DNA from: Tridacna crocea
Lineage: Eukaryota; Mollusca; Bivalvia; Cardiida; Cardiidae
Length of the DNA: 64,000 bases
Assembly (NCBI GenBank): GCA_943736015.1
Contig: OX031064.1
Location: 38,925,361 to 38,989,360 of the forward strand
Reading direction: 5' to 3'
Below, piece after piece: positions 20,995 to 31,577 of this stretch. How positions within the stretch are numbered: position 1 is the first letter of the stretch; each line of letters begins with the position of its first letter. The position numbers were made by a program, and so were the translations under genes. The notes beneath the pieces are model-generated. The model did no database searches. It saw only the letters and a list, made by a program, of their open reading frames with translations, and was not told the DNA's origin.

Positions 20995-21195
20995 ACTTTT
21001 TACCAAACGACAAAATATTTGGAATCCTCCCAATTGCAAACATTTGCGAACGACCAATTAAAAGTTGCACAAATTAAACAAAAATTATCTGACAGGGTAG
21101 AAAGCATTGTGGAAAAAGGAGAAAATGCTGGTCACCAGCATTTTCTCCTTCCAAAATGTTTTCAAAAGTCCATTTCCCTAGGGTCGTTAATACTA
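20995..21195 (-). mobile_element. Family A hairpin MITE, reverse, ends eroded
   Basis: Has TTTTTACCAAACGAC and the core GAAAATGCTGGTCACCAGC near 21132; the right arm lost the CCCAC block and the terminal TTAA sites are not preserved. Confidence 0.7.
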
Positions 21196-21261
21196 CAATG
21201 TTTCCTATGGTCCTTGCCTTGAAAGTTGGTATTCTTTGTTAAATTCTTAAAAGGTAATCAT

Positions 21262-21334
21262 TCGGTTTACTTCAAATACCTCGTAACTACAGCTTGTTAC
21301 AAGCTGTAGTTACGAGGTTTTTGACGTAAACCGA
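21262..21334. repeat. Family E hairpin, copy 1
   Basis: TCGGTTTACTTCAAATACCT and GTTACGAGGTTTTTGACG...AACCGA form long arms around CAGCTTGTTACAAGCTG, with a few mismatches. Confidence 0.85.
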
Positions 21335-21966
21335 CTATATACTGCGATATGACATGAAGCTTCTTTGGCAAGTCGAACAAAGGAGCTCTCTAGCTCGACC
21401 TGGCATAAGAGACTCCTTTTGATTTGTATACTTTTGCGATGGAATTACTTACAAAAACTTTTGATTTATGTGAAAGATATTTATGACATTTCTAAGATCA
21501 TTTTTGTTGTATATTGAGTAAACATTTTTTCTTAGCATTACATGTTGGTCTTAATGTTTGTTGTGCCCTTATTCCAGAAAGTTTGTTTTACTATACTGCA
21601 AAGACATTTCTCGTGATTTGATTGGTTAACATGCCGGTAACATATACCATATACATATGCCGTATATCATATTCCTTGGCAAAAAACACGTAAAGCTAGT
21701 TTCCTTTTGAGTGCCGTGTAAACATCACTACATGTGCAGCACAACATCCAAAATGGCGGTGTCGATGGATTACCAGACTGCACGTTTATGCGCCAAACTG
21801 TACGTTTTTGTGACATCAGTTCTCAGTGACGTCAGTTTTCATTGAATTGGGGCACTCAGAAGGGAATTTCTATTTCGCCAGCATACTCGATTCGTGAGAC
21901 TATAAAACAGGAAAATATCACTTAATACGCTTTGAAAGGGTATAACTTTGCCGTATAATAAATTCG

Positions 21967-22109
21967 TTGTACGGTCAGGTGGCAGGGGACTTGGAAACTT
22001 GTTCATGGCTGTGGTGAATCATGTCGCCGCTTCGCCTTCCGCTCTGGGCGACATGATAAACCACAGCCGTGAACAAGTTTCCAAGTCCCCTGCCACCTGA
22101 CCATACAAC
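21967..22109. repeat. Long hairpin with about 60-bp arms
   Basis: The left arm starts GTTGTACGGTCAGGTGGCAG and the right arm ends CTGCCACCTGACCATACAAC; the loop of about 20 bases is GC-rich (GCTTCGCCTTCCGCTC). It matches no other repeat in the window. Flanks 21335-21966 and 22110-22599 hold no supported gene. Confidence 0.9.
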
Positions 22110-22599
22110 TAATAATGCCACCGTCGTACCGCACAAATACGTGATTATCTGTTCGTTTAGCCGGGCGCAGTACCTCAGCTGGCACATAACAGGGCATAAA
22201 ATAGAGAGATGTATTGTTCGAGTCATCAGTTCGGTCCATACTTTTTCCCAAAGATTGATGTCAGTCATTGCAATAGGATTCATTCCTCTCTCGATGTCGA
22301 TCGTTGTTTTGATGATAGCTGTGAGAGAAAGTAGCTTTTTTGTAAAAAGAAAACTCAAGGAAAGCACAAATAGATGCACTGGCCACAGCGATATAATTAA
22401 AAATATTGAAAAAGCAGTAAATATCACACAAACAAACAAATACATCTCTGCAGTGAGATCTCTCGTACCTTGAATCTCCATATAGCAAAAGGGATAACTG
22501 CAGAAGCTATATAGTAAAACAATAGTGTCCCTTCTATTGCACTATCATGACAAATTCAATGAAAGCACCATTGCTCATGAGACAAAAGTAATACAAACT

Positions 22600-23915
22600 T
22601 TAACAAGAAAAAGTTGATGCAAAGCATCAAAGTCGCCGAAAAAAATATTGTTTAATGCTTCAAGAAAGCCAGGGCAAGAAGGTACATGTCAGTTTTCATC
22701 TGCAGATTTTTTAACACGTTATGAAATTGATGTGACTGTGAATCTATATCAAAACTTGTCTTCTGTTACAGTATCTAATATCCTAGCACAGCGCTCTTTT
22801 AGCTCTTTTCCACACGACAAATATCAGAATGTTTTAAATTCAAAGAGTTGGCAGACGACACTTTAAAAAGCTGCAAAAATGGTGAAAATTCGCTAGAAGT
22901 GGGGAAAAAGTATTTGATAAGGGAGAAATTGCTTATAACGAGCAATTTCTCTTTATCCAACATGTTTTTCCAAAAGAATTTGACAGCACATATGTGATAA
23001 CCCGTGTTTGTTTGGGAAAGTATTGAAAATAGGGCTAAGTTACTAAAATGTTGCTGCCCTAGGAAAGTATGATTCAAGAGGACGTAAGTTTGCAAGGCAT
23101 GCTTTGAATTTAAACAAGTCTAAAGCTATACTGTTTGGTGAACAGTGTTGATAAAGAATAGTGGTTTTGCATTGCGGTTTATGAGCAACACAGCGAAAAA
23201 GTGGCCTCTCTCCAGATTATTTCCCACAAATTAAATTTATCCAGAACTCGGTGAGAAATAAACAAAGGGGTTCTAAACAATCTTTGTTTTAAAAACTAAA
23301 CTTAGAAAGAAGTAACCAGTAATGGTCAGACACAATCATAACCATCATACTCCTTCTTCGGCGGAATTTAACACAATTTCAGCAATGCACAATTTTAGCA
23401 GTGGTCATTCTACAAAAAAAAAAAAACCACACAAATAGTAGGAAAAACTAGGTACTAAATAATCAAAACGATAATTAAACCTGTGTACGAAATTACCAAA
23501 GTGGGTACGAAATGACCAACTGGGTATGAAATGACCAAAATAGAAAGTATAGGTAGGTACGAAATGACCAAAATCGTACAAAATGACCTTGGTACGAAAT
23601 CAACTAGGTACAAAATTACTGGAAACCTGTCCGGCCTTGACCAATGGAAACGAGGCATTTATTTGGATGAGTCCATTTCTCACGAATAGCGAAAATAAAA
23701 GTAATGATTGGTCGGATTTTTTGATGTTGTAAGTATTAACAGAACAAAAATAGTATCGTATTGTAATTTCGTAGTTTAAGAATGAATTAAAAAGCCAGTT
23801 TAAGGCGAAGTAGAAAGATTCCTTGTTAACCTTAACACCCCTATAAAAAGAAATTCCCATTGTCCATGTTCAAACTCGAAAAACTTATAGTTGCGTGCTT
23901 CAGCGCGGCGACTAA
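22600..23915 (+). mobile_element. Composite element G, copy 1 (1.3 kb)
   Basis: Starts TTAACAAGAAAAAGTTGATG and ends near GCGGCGACT. It is the inverted partner of 34702-36026; a third, partial copy is at 40890-41400. It contains a hairpin core GAGAAATTGCTTATAACGAG (near 22925-22960) and a GTACGAAATGACC minisatellite. No transposase frame is seen, so it is non-autonomous. Confidence 0.8.
23487..23632. repeat. GTACGAAATGACC minisatellite
   Basis: Seven or eight irregular copies of a GGTACGAAATGACCAA-type unit, spaced 15-30 bases. It is present in the same place in all three copies of element G. Confidence 0.85.
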
Positions 23916-23959
23916 TCAGCTAACTCTGTTGCATGACCGTGACGTACAAATATAATTCA

Positions 23960-24090
23960 TTATCTCCCGCTAGATGGCATTCTACAAATATACATCTATC
24001 TAATTTGGGCATTCTGGGTACAGAACCGGACTATTTTCTACGTGACAAGCGTTGCTTTAAATTTCATACTAAAATAAGTGTTAGTTTAAA
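23960..24090 (+). repeat. Dispersed repeat family H, partial
   Basis: CTCCCGCTAGATGGCATTCT through GGGTACAGAACCGGA matches family H at 12405-12705 and the reverse complement of 42638-42925. Confidence 0.65.
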
Positions 24091-24174
24091 CATATTTTAT
24101 TGCCTAATTTTATTGCCTATTGTATACATAGTTTTCTATATAACAAAGACAGTAATCATCCAAATAAGGCAAAA

Positions 24175-24390
24175 GGGTCTGGCCACAAGTTCTCACAACT
24201 TAGTTTCGGCCATTCCCTTTTGTTTAACTTACAGATAATAAGGTCTTCAATAATACCAGAAATATTAAAAAACCCATACAATAAATCAATTTCGGGCTAG
24301 TATGTAGAGAAGACAGTGTCTTTCCGGTCATGAACGGAAACAACATGCATACAAATGAAAATTTGTTAAAGAAATAAGTCAATCAAAAGG
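24175..24390. repeat. Dispersed repeat, inverted partner of 32490-32720
   Basis: Shares AAAAGGGTCTGGCCACAAG, TCGGGCTAGTATGTAGAGAA and TTTCCGGTCATGAACGGAAA with the reverse complement of the later copy. Confidence 0.75.
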
Positions 24391-24812
24391 AAAAAAAAAA
24401 TAAATAAGAAAAAAAACCAGATGAAAGATATGTTCTCGGGATCGACCTACTTCTTGTCGAGCAAGTGACGCCAGGTCATGTATCACACAACTGTTGTATA
24501 TGAATTATGAGTTGTTGTAGCTGCACGACGTTATGCAAACCTTTCAGATTCCCTTATAAATACTTGCGTAGAGTGAAAAAATTTAGCATTATCCTCAAAA
24601 CTAAAAACCGATGAGCCTAGAAGTAGTAGCCTTGTACTTAAAGGGTGGAAATGGTTTAAGTCGCGGAAGAGTTTTATTCTTGAAGCAGTATATCGAGTGC
24701 AATTAAAAAAGTATCTTCAACTTCGTGTCCACATATACAGCTTGGGTCCGGTATTATGTGATTAGTAAAGAAGTCGTGGTTGAGATTACTACATTTGTTA
24801 CGTATTCTTGCG

Positions 24813-25361
24813 CATCTTCACAAGCCAAGGATACTAAGGTAGTACCCTTGGCCTCTCGCCTCTTTAAAAATCGAAGCTCCCGCTGCGCCATTTCATTGGA
24901 TGCGATCAAAACCCATCGCGTCCAATCAAACCATTCGTAACAAGAAATCTTTCGCAAAACAGAAAACAACAATGGCGGCGCCCATCAAAAACGAAAGTTG
25001 TCGTGTCTGTGACGAAAATTTGCCAAAAAAGAGTAGACGATCGATATTTAATAAGTTTTATATAGTTTACGATCAATTATGTGAAGTATTAGGACGGGTT
25101 CTACAGCCAAATGATTGCGGATTAACGTATGTCTGTTCGTCTTGTTTCTGATCTGATGATTCCGAAAGCGCAGCCATATTTGATGCATTGCCCAACATTT
25201 TTTTAACGAGCATCTTGATTGGTCAGAAATAACATCAGCAAAGGTTACGCAACTTCTGATATTCGATAGGTGGCGCAGCGGGAGTTTCGATTTTTAAAGA
25301 GGCGAGCGGCCAAGGTACATAACGAACTAAGTGGAGTTAGTATCCTTGGCTCGCGAAGATG
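24813..25361 (+). mobile_element. Mutator-like (Pack-MULE-like) foldback element, 549 bp
   Basis: Flanked by perfect 9-bp duplications ATTCTTGCG at 24804-24812 and 25362-25370. Terminal inverted repeats of about 80-90 bp begin CATCTTCRCRAGCCAAGGAT and run inward to CTCCCGCTGCGCCA. The 9-bp target duplication and long TIRs are characteristic of the Mutator superfamily. Removing the element and one duplication restores the host LINE frame. Inside lie two inverted CCAAT boxes and a small Cys-rich ORF. Related elements are at 30000-30403 and 40031-40325. Confidence 0.85.
24972..25151 (+). CDS. Small ZAD-like Cys-rich ORF inside the Mutator-like element
   Basis: A 59-residue frame from ATG 24972 in a good context (AACAATGGCGG). 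It carries a Cys-R-V-Cys pair at residues 10-13 and a Cys-S-S-Cys pair at 55-58, with conserved-looking SRRSIF and LCEVLGRVL between. The spacing matches one treble-clef ZAD-like zinc-binding module of transcription factors, cut off after the second pair, as expected for a first exon. Two ATTGG/CCAAT boxes upstream (about 24896 and 24927) suggest its promoter came along. Whether it is expressed is unknown. Confidence 0.55.
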   Translation: MAAPIKNESCRVCDENLPKKSRRSIFNKFYIVYDQLCEVLGRVLQPNDCGLTYVCSSCF

Positions 25362-26116
25362 ATTCTTGCGTGGAATACCGAATATTTGCGATCTCTAATA
25401 AAATAATGACGAGGTACCCTAGGGACTGCGAATGTTCGTAAAATCGTAGATTTAAATAAGGATATAGATTCTATAGATTTTAAATCTTGAGGAAGCTCAT
25501 TCCAAAGAGAAACTGCTGAAGGAAAGAACGATTTTGCAAACAATTCAGTCCTACATGCTATTAAATCAGATTCGTTGGCATTACGTAACGTGTAATCTGT
25601 TCTATTATTTACTTGTCGAGGAAATATGTCAGTAAGATAATTAGGAGTAAGACCATTAATTATCTTGTATACGAGAATTATTTTTTGGTATTTTCTTCTA
25701 TTATCGAGACTTAACCACCCGATTTCTCTATATGTATTTGTCAGTGATGCAGAACGGGTTAAGCCAGTTACTATTCTGGCTGCTTCGATTTGTATTTTCT
25801 CCAATGATTCTTTTTCTCGCTCTGTACAATTATCCCAAACTACTGATGCGTACTCCAAGATCGGACGCAGAAAAGATATATAAATTTGAGCGAGCGAATC
25901 CCGTTTGAGTTTGAATTTTAAATTCCTCATGATTCCGAGAATTTTGGACGCTGACTTAGTTTAATTGTTTACATGTACCTGCCATTTACCATTACTACAT
26001 AATGTCAAACCTAAATGTTTGTGATCTTCTACAAACTGAATATGAACATTATCAAACAATACAGTCTACTGAAACCTAGTGTGATTTGTCATTAAGACTT
26101 TAATAAACAAGCGAAC

Positions 26117-26175
26117 TATGTAGTTCCAAGACCAGATCGCACGTTCTGTATAGTCTGGTCTAGATTTACGTCATG
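26117..26175. repeat. Family D hairpin
   Basis: Arms around GCACGTTCTG with several mismatches (AAGACCAGATC / TAGTCTGGTCT). The following stretch to 26809 has no recognised feature. Confidence 0.6.
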
Positions 26176-26809
26176 GCCCGAAACCCTTGTTTTCTCCTAT
26201 GATGCTGAAGGTTTAAGACGGTCATTCATTAGTCAACGCCTCTAGAAATAGTAAATACTTCCCTTCACAATATGGTTGTCTTGGTGATGATGTAAGGCAC
26301 TTGATATTCTAGGCCATTATCAGCCAGACATCAGCCATATCACGGCGTCCACTGCACCTATCCATGCTTTCGTTGAAATTCTTTTACCAAAACAATCTAA
26401 GCATATGGTTGCTTTTATGAATATATCAATCGTCGAAACAACGTTCAGGAGTGAGGAAGGGCTGAATCAGGATACAGTGTCAATCCTTGAAAAGGACCAG
26501 ACTAGGAACAAGCAAACGGTACTAAAATGGAGTCCCCAATGGTTCTCCTGTTCTCAAGACCTACATCGCTCAGCCCCGATCCTGTGGAAAAAAAGTTTGC
26601 TGCTGATAGGTGGAATAATAACAGTATGACATTTGTAAATTGCTACCAACATGTGATTGTTTCATGCAATAGATTGTATCGCATTGTACAGTATTGTATT
26701 GTATTGCATTGAATTGTATCATATTAGAACTAAATTTCCGTAGTCGTCTGCACATGCCCTGACCAGTGATAAGTCTAAAATCATTTCGTCTGATAGAGAA
26801 GTCAGTGTT

Positions 26810-27003
26810 CGTATTCACCGGCCATTCTTAAGAAAGTTCTTATCCTTATTCCTGAGAATTTTGTCAATTTGAAAGTAACAGAACTTCTGATTGGCTAAAC
26901 CATTTGGTTTAGCCAATCAGAAGGTATGTTACTTTCACAGTCAGAGTATCATGAAGAATAAGACAAAGAATGTTCTTAAGAATGGTTGGTGAATACGGGC
27001 CCT
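26810..27003. mobile_element. hAT-like palindromic MITE (family N), copy 1
   Basis: Ends GTATTCACCGGCCATTCTTAAG and TTCTTAAGAATGGTTGGTGA (then ATACGGGCCC) are inverted, and the centre GATTGGCTAAACCATTTGGTT is also palindromic. A second copy is at 51807-52016. The GGGCCCGTATTCACC end resembles widespread hAT MITEs. Confidence 0.8.
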
Positions 27004-27112
27004 GTTACAATGCACTATTGTAGGGTCAGGACTGTTTTGACGACCATTGTCCAAGTATTTACAAAATGTAATTAGATCTCTTTTTTTTTCATGACTGTTG
27101 ATTTGTTCTTTT

Positions 27113-27318
27113 ACCACTTTACGCGTATAAAGCGATCTCGAGTTTCAACGACCTCGAGGAGGACAGCTTTTGAAAAAGAAAAAAACGTGGGATCATCATT
27201 TTCTCCTTTTCCAGCAGTGTTTTCTAACAACTTCCACAATTTCCGCTACATCTTATATTTCGTCTGCCAACGCTTTCAATGTGGACAAGTTCAAAATTTT
27301 GTCGTTTGGTAGAGAGTT
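27113..27318 (+). mobile_element. Family A MITE with internal deletion
   Basis: Has both flanks but only one palindrome arm (CATTTTCTCCTTTTCCAGCA). Confidence 0.7.
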
Positions 27319-27357
27319 ACCCTGTACAATGAAAAAAAAAAGTAAAAAAAAAACCCA

Positions 27358-27592
27358 CTCTTTACCAAACGACAAACGACAAAATTTTAGACTGGTCCAA
27401 ATTCAAAGCATTTGCAGACGTCAAAATAAATGTGACTGAAAATTTGAAATTTGTATCGGAAAGGAGAGAAAACATTGTGGGAAAAGGAGAAAATGCTAGT
27501 AACCAGCATTTTCTTCTTTCCCCACATTCTTTTTTTCAAAATGTTTCTTTCTCAGGGTCATGAAAAGTCGGCATAGCGTAGAAAAGGGTTAA
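27358..27592 (-). mobile_element. Family A hairpin MITE, reverse
   Basis: Starts CTCTTTACCAAACGACAAAC with a small ACAAACG duplication, core near 27500, right TTAA at 27589. Confidence 0.8.
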
Positions 27593-27722
27593 AGAACAAA
27601 AAGAAAACAAAACTGTTAATAATGACCGGAGATTTCTACCGATAAAGAAAACAAACTCAACGTTATTTGGATACAGAAAAACTGACCATCTATAGTTATA
27701 TAATGTACCTGTACTTCTTTTT

Positions 27723-27950
27723 TTAACCCTTTCCCAAACAGTCTCTGATTTTTACGGGTCTGGAATAGTAGCCTTTTGAAAAATTGTGGGAAAAGGAGAA
27801 AATGCTGGTAACCAGCATTTTCTCCTTTTCTCACAATGTTTTCTACCCTATCATATAGAAAAATAATCTTTTTAGCAACTGTTAATTTGTCATCTGCAAA
27901 ATGCTTTGAATTTGGTCTGGTCCAAAATTTGCCGTTTGGGAAAGGGATAA
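27723..27950 (+). mobile_element. Family A hairpin MITE, subtype with GCCGTTTGGG end
   Basis: Left TTAA at 27723; right end reads GCCGTTTGGGAAAGGGATAA, where TTAA has changed to ATAA. It belongs to the subtype seen at 32778, 44719 and 58768. Confidence 0.8.
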
Positions 27951-28188
27951 AGCTCACTATAGCCTTTACATGTCAACTGGGGTCCCGCGTGGCTCAGTGA
28001 CTAGGACACTTCAGAGCTCTATTATATATAATACAGATGAAAATGAACTTGTGAGCTGTCGCCTTGATGTGCCTGGCATAATGTTGAAAGAGAAACACCA
28101 TGCTATCAATCAATATGCTTATCAGTACGTACCGTCTTCCAAGGTTGAAGACCATTACTTTAAATCTGTTTGTATGGTATTAGTTTAA

Positions 28189-28730
28189 AGGTGGGTATCT
28201 AGAATTTTCACATCCCATCAAATAAAAATATATATATATCAATGAAATTTATATGAAAAAACAATACAAATCATTAATAATTAAGAATCATAAAATTACA
28301 AAAAAAAATTTTTTTTTTGATGGTATTCCCTTAAAAGGCTACGTAACTTCTTAAGCTATTTTTAGATTTCCCGCAAAAAAAAAAAAAAAAAAGCATTGTG
28401 GGAATGTTAAGTGATTGGCACGTGACTAATGACTGAAATTCCACAAAATGACAAACATGTAATTATTTTCCATAATGTCTTCTTCGGACGCTATGTTTGA
28501 AGCTTCGTCTGTATATTTTCGGTGTATAAATAAGCGAGTTGCTTATCTAAAAATAGACCGTGTTTCCCGTCGGTATCGAACTGGGCTGTAGTAAATCTCT
28601 AATTTCTCATGTTTTGGATGGTTTTCGATTACTTGGGTGTTATGAATGAAAATTATAAGGCATTTCGAGTATTAGGGTAATTTTTCTGTATTCTTGTTAA
28701 ATTTTCGTCCCAAAATCTGAAGGGCCACCT
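28189..28730 (+). mobile_element. Family F MITE, copy 1 (542 bp)
   Basis: Lies between TTAA at 28185 and 28731, with ends AGGTGGG and ...GGCCACCT. Contains ATTCCCTTAAAAGGCTACGT and GACGCTATGTTTGAAG landmarks. No coding capacity. Another TTAA-target family, distinct in sequence from A and B. Confidence 0.85.
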
Positions 28731-28741
28731 TTAACACACTT

Positions 28742-29045
28742 GATTGATTGATTATTTTCGTTTATTTATCGTCGCTACCGGTTGCCCATCTGAGCGACGC
28801 CCCCAGAAGACAGTTAGTTGTTACGGGGGATAGTGCAAGGATACAGGACGAAACTACTAAGAATTCCGCCTGGTTCTTTAACGTGCTCGGTGTGTAGCAC
28901 CGTCACACGGGACCTCGGTTTAACGTCTCATCCGAAAGACTATTAGTAATTTTTTTAGTTGGCCAGCCGGGGATTCGAACCCACAACCTGTAGGACATTG
29001 TGTTCACAAGTCCTACGCTCTACCTACTGAGCTATATCGGCTGGT
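28742..29045 (-). mobile_element. tRNA-derived SINE with 12-bp target duplication
   Basis: On the minus strand it begins as a tRNA-like head with an A box (TAGCTCAGTAGGTAGAGCG) and a B box (GGTTCGAATCC), then a non-tRNA body. It is flanked by TTTAACACACTT at 28730-28741 and 29046-29057. It inserted across the end of the family F element. The head is not a functional tRNA gene. Confidence 0.85.
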
Positions 29046-29126
29046 TTTAACACACTTTTCAACATTATTTCGGTTATACTGAAGCGGCTAGTTCACATAT
29101 CTACGGTTTCCTAGAGTTTCTTTTAG

Positions 29127-29340
29127 TCATTACCAAACGACAAAATTTTTAGGTTTGTCCAAGTCGTAAGCATTTGCAGACGACAAAATACAAGTGACTG
29201 AAAATTTAAAATTTCTTTTGTGAAAGGTAGAAAACATTGTGGGAAAAGGAGAAAATACTGGTTACCAGCATTTTCTCCTTTTTCCACAATGTTTTCTAAA
29301 GGCTTCTTTTTCAGTAGGGATCGTGTGCTAATGAGCTAAA
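29127..29340 (-). mobile_element. Family A hairpin MITE, reverse
   Basis: Begins CATTACCAAACGACAAAATT; core near 29262; terminal TTAA not preserved on either side. Confidence 0.75.
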
Positions 29341-29577
29341 TCTGTTTGTATGGTGTTAACAACCTTTTTCAGCATTTTTTTTCAGTTAAACAGCAGCGGC
29401 CAGTGCACATATCTGCGGTTTCCTGGAGTTTCTTTTACCAATACTTCGCACGATATTCTCCCCAAGCCCCTACATTGTAGCTGCATGCCCACACAACTAT
29501 CGTCGAAACATTAATCCACGACGAGAGAGGGAAAGAATCCTGTTGCAATCATTATCACCAATCAGAAAAAAAAAAAC

Positions 29578-29652
29578 AACAACAAGAGATTCGAACCAGT
29601 GAATCCTGGTCTCAAGCCCAGTGAATTACGTACCGAGCTACAACGCCTCGAT
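29578..29652 (-). repeat. tRNA-like sequence (SINE head or tRNA pseudogene)
   Basis: The minus strand has an A-box-like TAGCTCGGTACG and a B-box GGTTCGAATCTC. The anticodon stem is imperfect and no SINE body is evident. Confidence 0.45.
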
Positions 29653-29660
29653 TTTAAGCT

Positions 29661-29881
29661 TTAACTCATTACCAAACGACACAATTTTAGGTGTGTCCAA
29701 ATCGACACCATTTGCAGACGATATTAAAATAAACATGACAATTTGAAATTTGTTTTATGAAGGGTAGAAAACATCGTGAGAAAAGGAGAAAATGCTGGTC
29801 ACCAGCATTTTCTCCTTTTCCCACAATGTTTTCTGAAAGGTTCTTTCTCAGGGTCGTCAAAAGTAGGGGTTGTATGGTTAA
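29661..29881 (-). mobile_element. Family A hairpin MITE, complete, reverse
   Basis: TTAA at 29661 and 29878; core palindrome near 29792 is essentially perfect. Confidence 0.85.
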
Positions 29882-29999
29882 CCCATATCCTGGTAAATAG
29901 GTTAAACGTAACTTTCAGGCCGAAGGTAAAAGTATGAATGCTGCCGTTTGAAAGTTACGGATTGGTGAAAAAATATTTTCTTGTCGACCAGTGTAGATT

Positions 30000-30403
30000 C
30001 GTCTTCGCAAGCCAAGGCCGATGGTTCACTACGTTACTCTACCCCTGGCGGATCGAGCTTGATTTTTACGTTCACCCGATACGCTTTTTCATTGGATGCA
30101 GCCAGCTCTACCTGCAACGAATGAAATCGCTCGTAGCATTTCATCTTTGATAAAAATAGAACAAGGTCGCTACCTTTCGAATAAAATATAAAACATAGAA
30201 ACCCACGTGGATGTCTGCTTATCGCTTCATGTGTATTCGTAAGCGGTTTGTGAAAACGATATTTCATTTGCTTTAAGAAACATGATGTAAAGGGGAATAA
30301 TAACCAGCATCCAATAGAGGGCGCATCGCAGGAATCTCGAAATCGGGCTCAATCAGCCAAGGTAAGATCCATGTAGTGATCGTAACCTTGGCTCGCGAAG
30401 ATC
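30000..30403 (+). mobile_element. Mutator-like foldback element, copy 2 (degenerate cargo)
   Basis: Ends TCTTCGCAAGCCAAGG and CCTTGGCTCGCGAAGAT are inverted, and internal sequence (TTCATTGGATGCAGCC, CATTTCATCTTTGAT) matches the copy at 40031. The cargo frame is decayed; only a GTGGATGTCTGC trace aligns with the VD(L/V)C part. It sits inside a family D hairpin, whose halves are at 29984-29999 and 30404-30470. No clean 9-bp duplication is visible. Confidence 0.7.
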
Positions 30404-30470
30404 CAAGATCAGAATGCACGTTCTGTACAGACTGATGTTAACCTATACTGTCCTCAAAAGGTCCTTGAGT
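30404..30470. repeat. Family D hairpin, right part, split by copy 2 of the foldback
   Basis: CCAAGATCAGAATGCACG and CAGACTGATGTTAACCTAT continue from CAGTGTAGATT left of the foldback. Confidence 0.6.
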
Positions 30471-30483
30471 CGCTCTAAGCAGC

Positions 30484-31030
30484 TTAGCGGTGGCCCTTCA
30501 GATTTTGGAACGAAAATTTTACAAAAATATAAAAAAAAACCATCATCCTTATTCTCCCAAAGCCTTTTAATTTGCGTTCATAAAACCCCAGTAGTCGAAA
30601 ACCATCCGATGACACGATAAATTAGAGATTTACTACGGCCCAGACTGACACCAACTGGAGACACGTTCTATTTTTAGATGATCAATTCTCTCATTTACAT
30701 ACAGGAATAGACAGATGAAGTTTAAAACATAACGTCCGAAGAAGACATTATGGAAAATAATTGTTATATGTTTGATATGTAAGGAAATTTAAGCGTTGTT
30801 AGTCACGTGCCAATCACTTTACATTCCCACAATGCTTTATTGATTTTTTGTGCGAAATCTAAAAATACCCTAAGAGGCTACGTAGCCTTTTAAGGGAACA
30901 CCATCTTTTTTTTGTTTTAATTTTATGAGTCTTAATTATTGACACGTTTATTATTATTTTTTCATATAAATTTCAGTGATATATATATTTTGTTAAATTG
31001 GTGAGATGTAAAAATTATAAATACCCACCT
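30484..31030 (-). mobile_element. Family F MITE, copy 2, inverted
   Basis: Right TTAA at 31031 is intact; the left end has changed to TTAGCGGTGGCCC. Opposite in orientation to copies 1 and 3. Confidence 0.8.
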
Positions 31031-31183
31031 TTAAGGGTTAAGTGAAGTCATTTTCCTCTATTGTCTTTAGTGTAACTATATATCAGTGTATTGTTTTTTT
31101 CGATATCTGATCTAGGCGACGCTTGAATGGTAAATAACTGAATCCTTTGCGCCCCAAGGAAGCAGAAAAAGTGCGTCTGCAGA

Positions 31184-31246
31184 CTTTGTAGATCAAGATC
31201 AGACTGCACAGAACTTGCTGTTTGGTCTTGGTCTACAACGTCCGTC
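31184..31246. repeat. Family D hairpin
   Basis: TGTAGATCAAGATCAGACTG and its partner TTTGGTCTTGGTCTACA with a few mismatches. Confidence 0.7.
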
Positions 31247-31316
31247 AGTTTGTTACAAACTTTATCCATAACAACATTAGAATTGCATTTTCTTCCGTCT
31301 TTCCTAATAAAAAGAG

Positions 31317-31555
31317 TTAACTCTTTACCAAAAAAAAAAACAAACAATATTTTAGATTGGTCCATATTGAAAGCATTTGCAGACGACAAAATAAAAGTGT
31401 CTCGATTTATGAAATTTATCTCTGAAAGGGTAGAAAACCTTGTTGGAAAAGGAGAAAATGCTGGTAACCAGCATTTTCTCCTTTTCCCACAAGGTTTTCA
31501 AAAACTTTCCTTTACATAGGCGTGAAAACCAGGGCTTGTTTGGTAAAGGGGTTAA
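31317..31555 (-). mobile_element. Family A hairpin MITE, complete, reverse
   Basis: TTAA at 31317 and 31552, core near 31461, A-rich expansion near the left end. Confidence 0.85.
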
Positions 31556-31577
31556 TTAACTAATTCAGAGCTTTAAG

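Larger units (their letters stand above)
24531..26065 (-). pseudogene. LINE reverse transcriptase C-terminal fragment, disabled
   Basis: The minus strand encodes the thumb and C-terminal part of a CR1/Jockey-type LINE ORF2: LRPILEYASVVWD, then LSLDNRRKYQKIILVYKI and SLWNELPQDLK. The open part is 25337-25930. Upstream the frame continues to about 26065 through one in-frame stop (25961-25963). Downstream it is cut by the element at 24813-25361; beyond that element the frame resumes with SNLNHDFF and a Cys-x-Cys motif, suffers one frameshift near 24700, and ends at about 24531. So: 5' truncated, one stop, one frameshift, one insertion. Confidence 0.85.

Noticed and set aside
22069-22473. 134-residue plus-strand frame resembling a GPCR helix 5 and loop (FIPLSMSIVVLMIAV)
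   Set aside because: Open on both strands, overlaps the long hairpin arm, no other helices or splice sites nearby; similarity is only hydrophobicity.
28945-29043. Possible functional tRNA gene
   Set aside because: A and B boxes are good, but it heads a SINE body with target duplications and the cloverleaf is imperfect.
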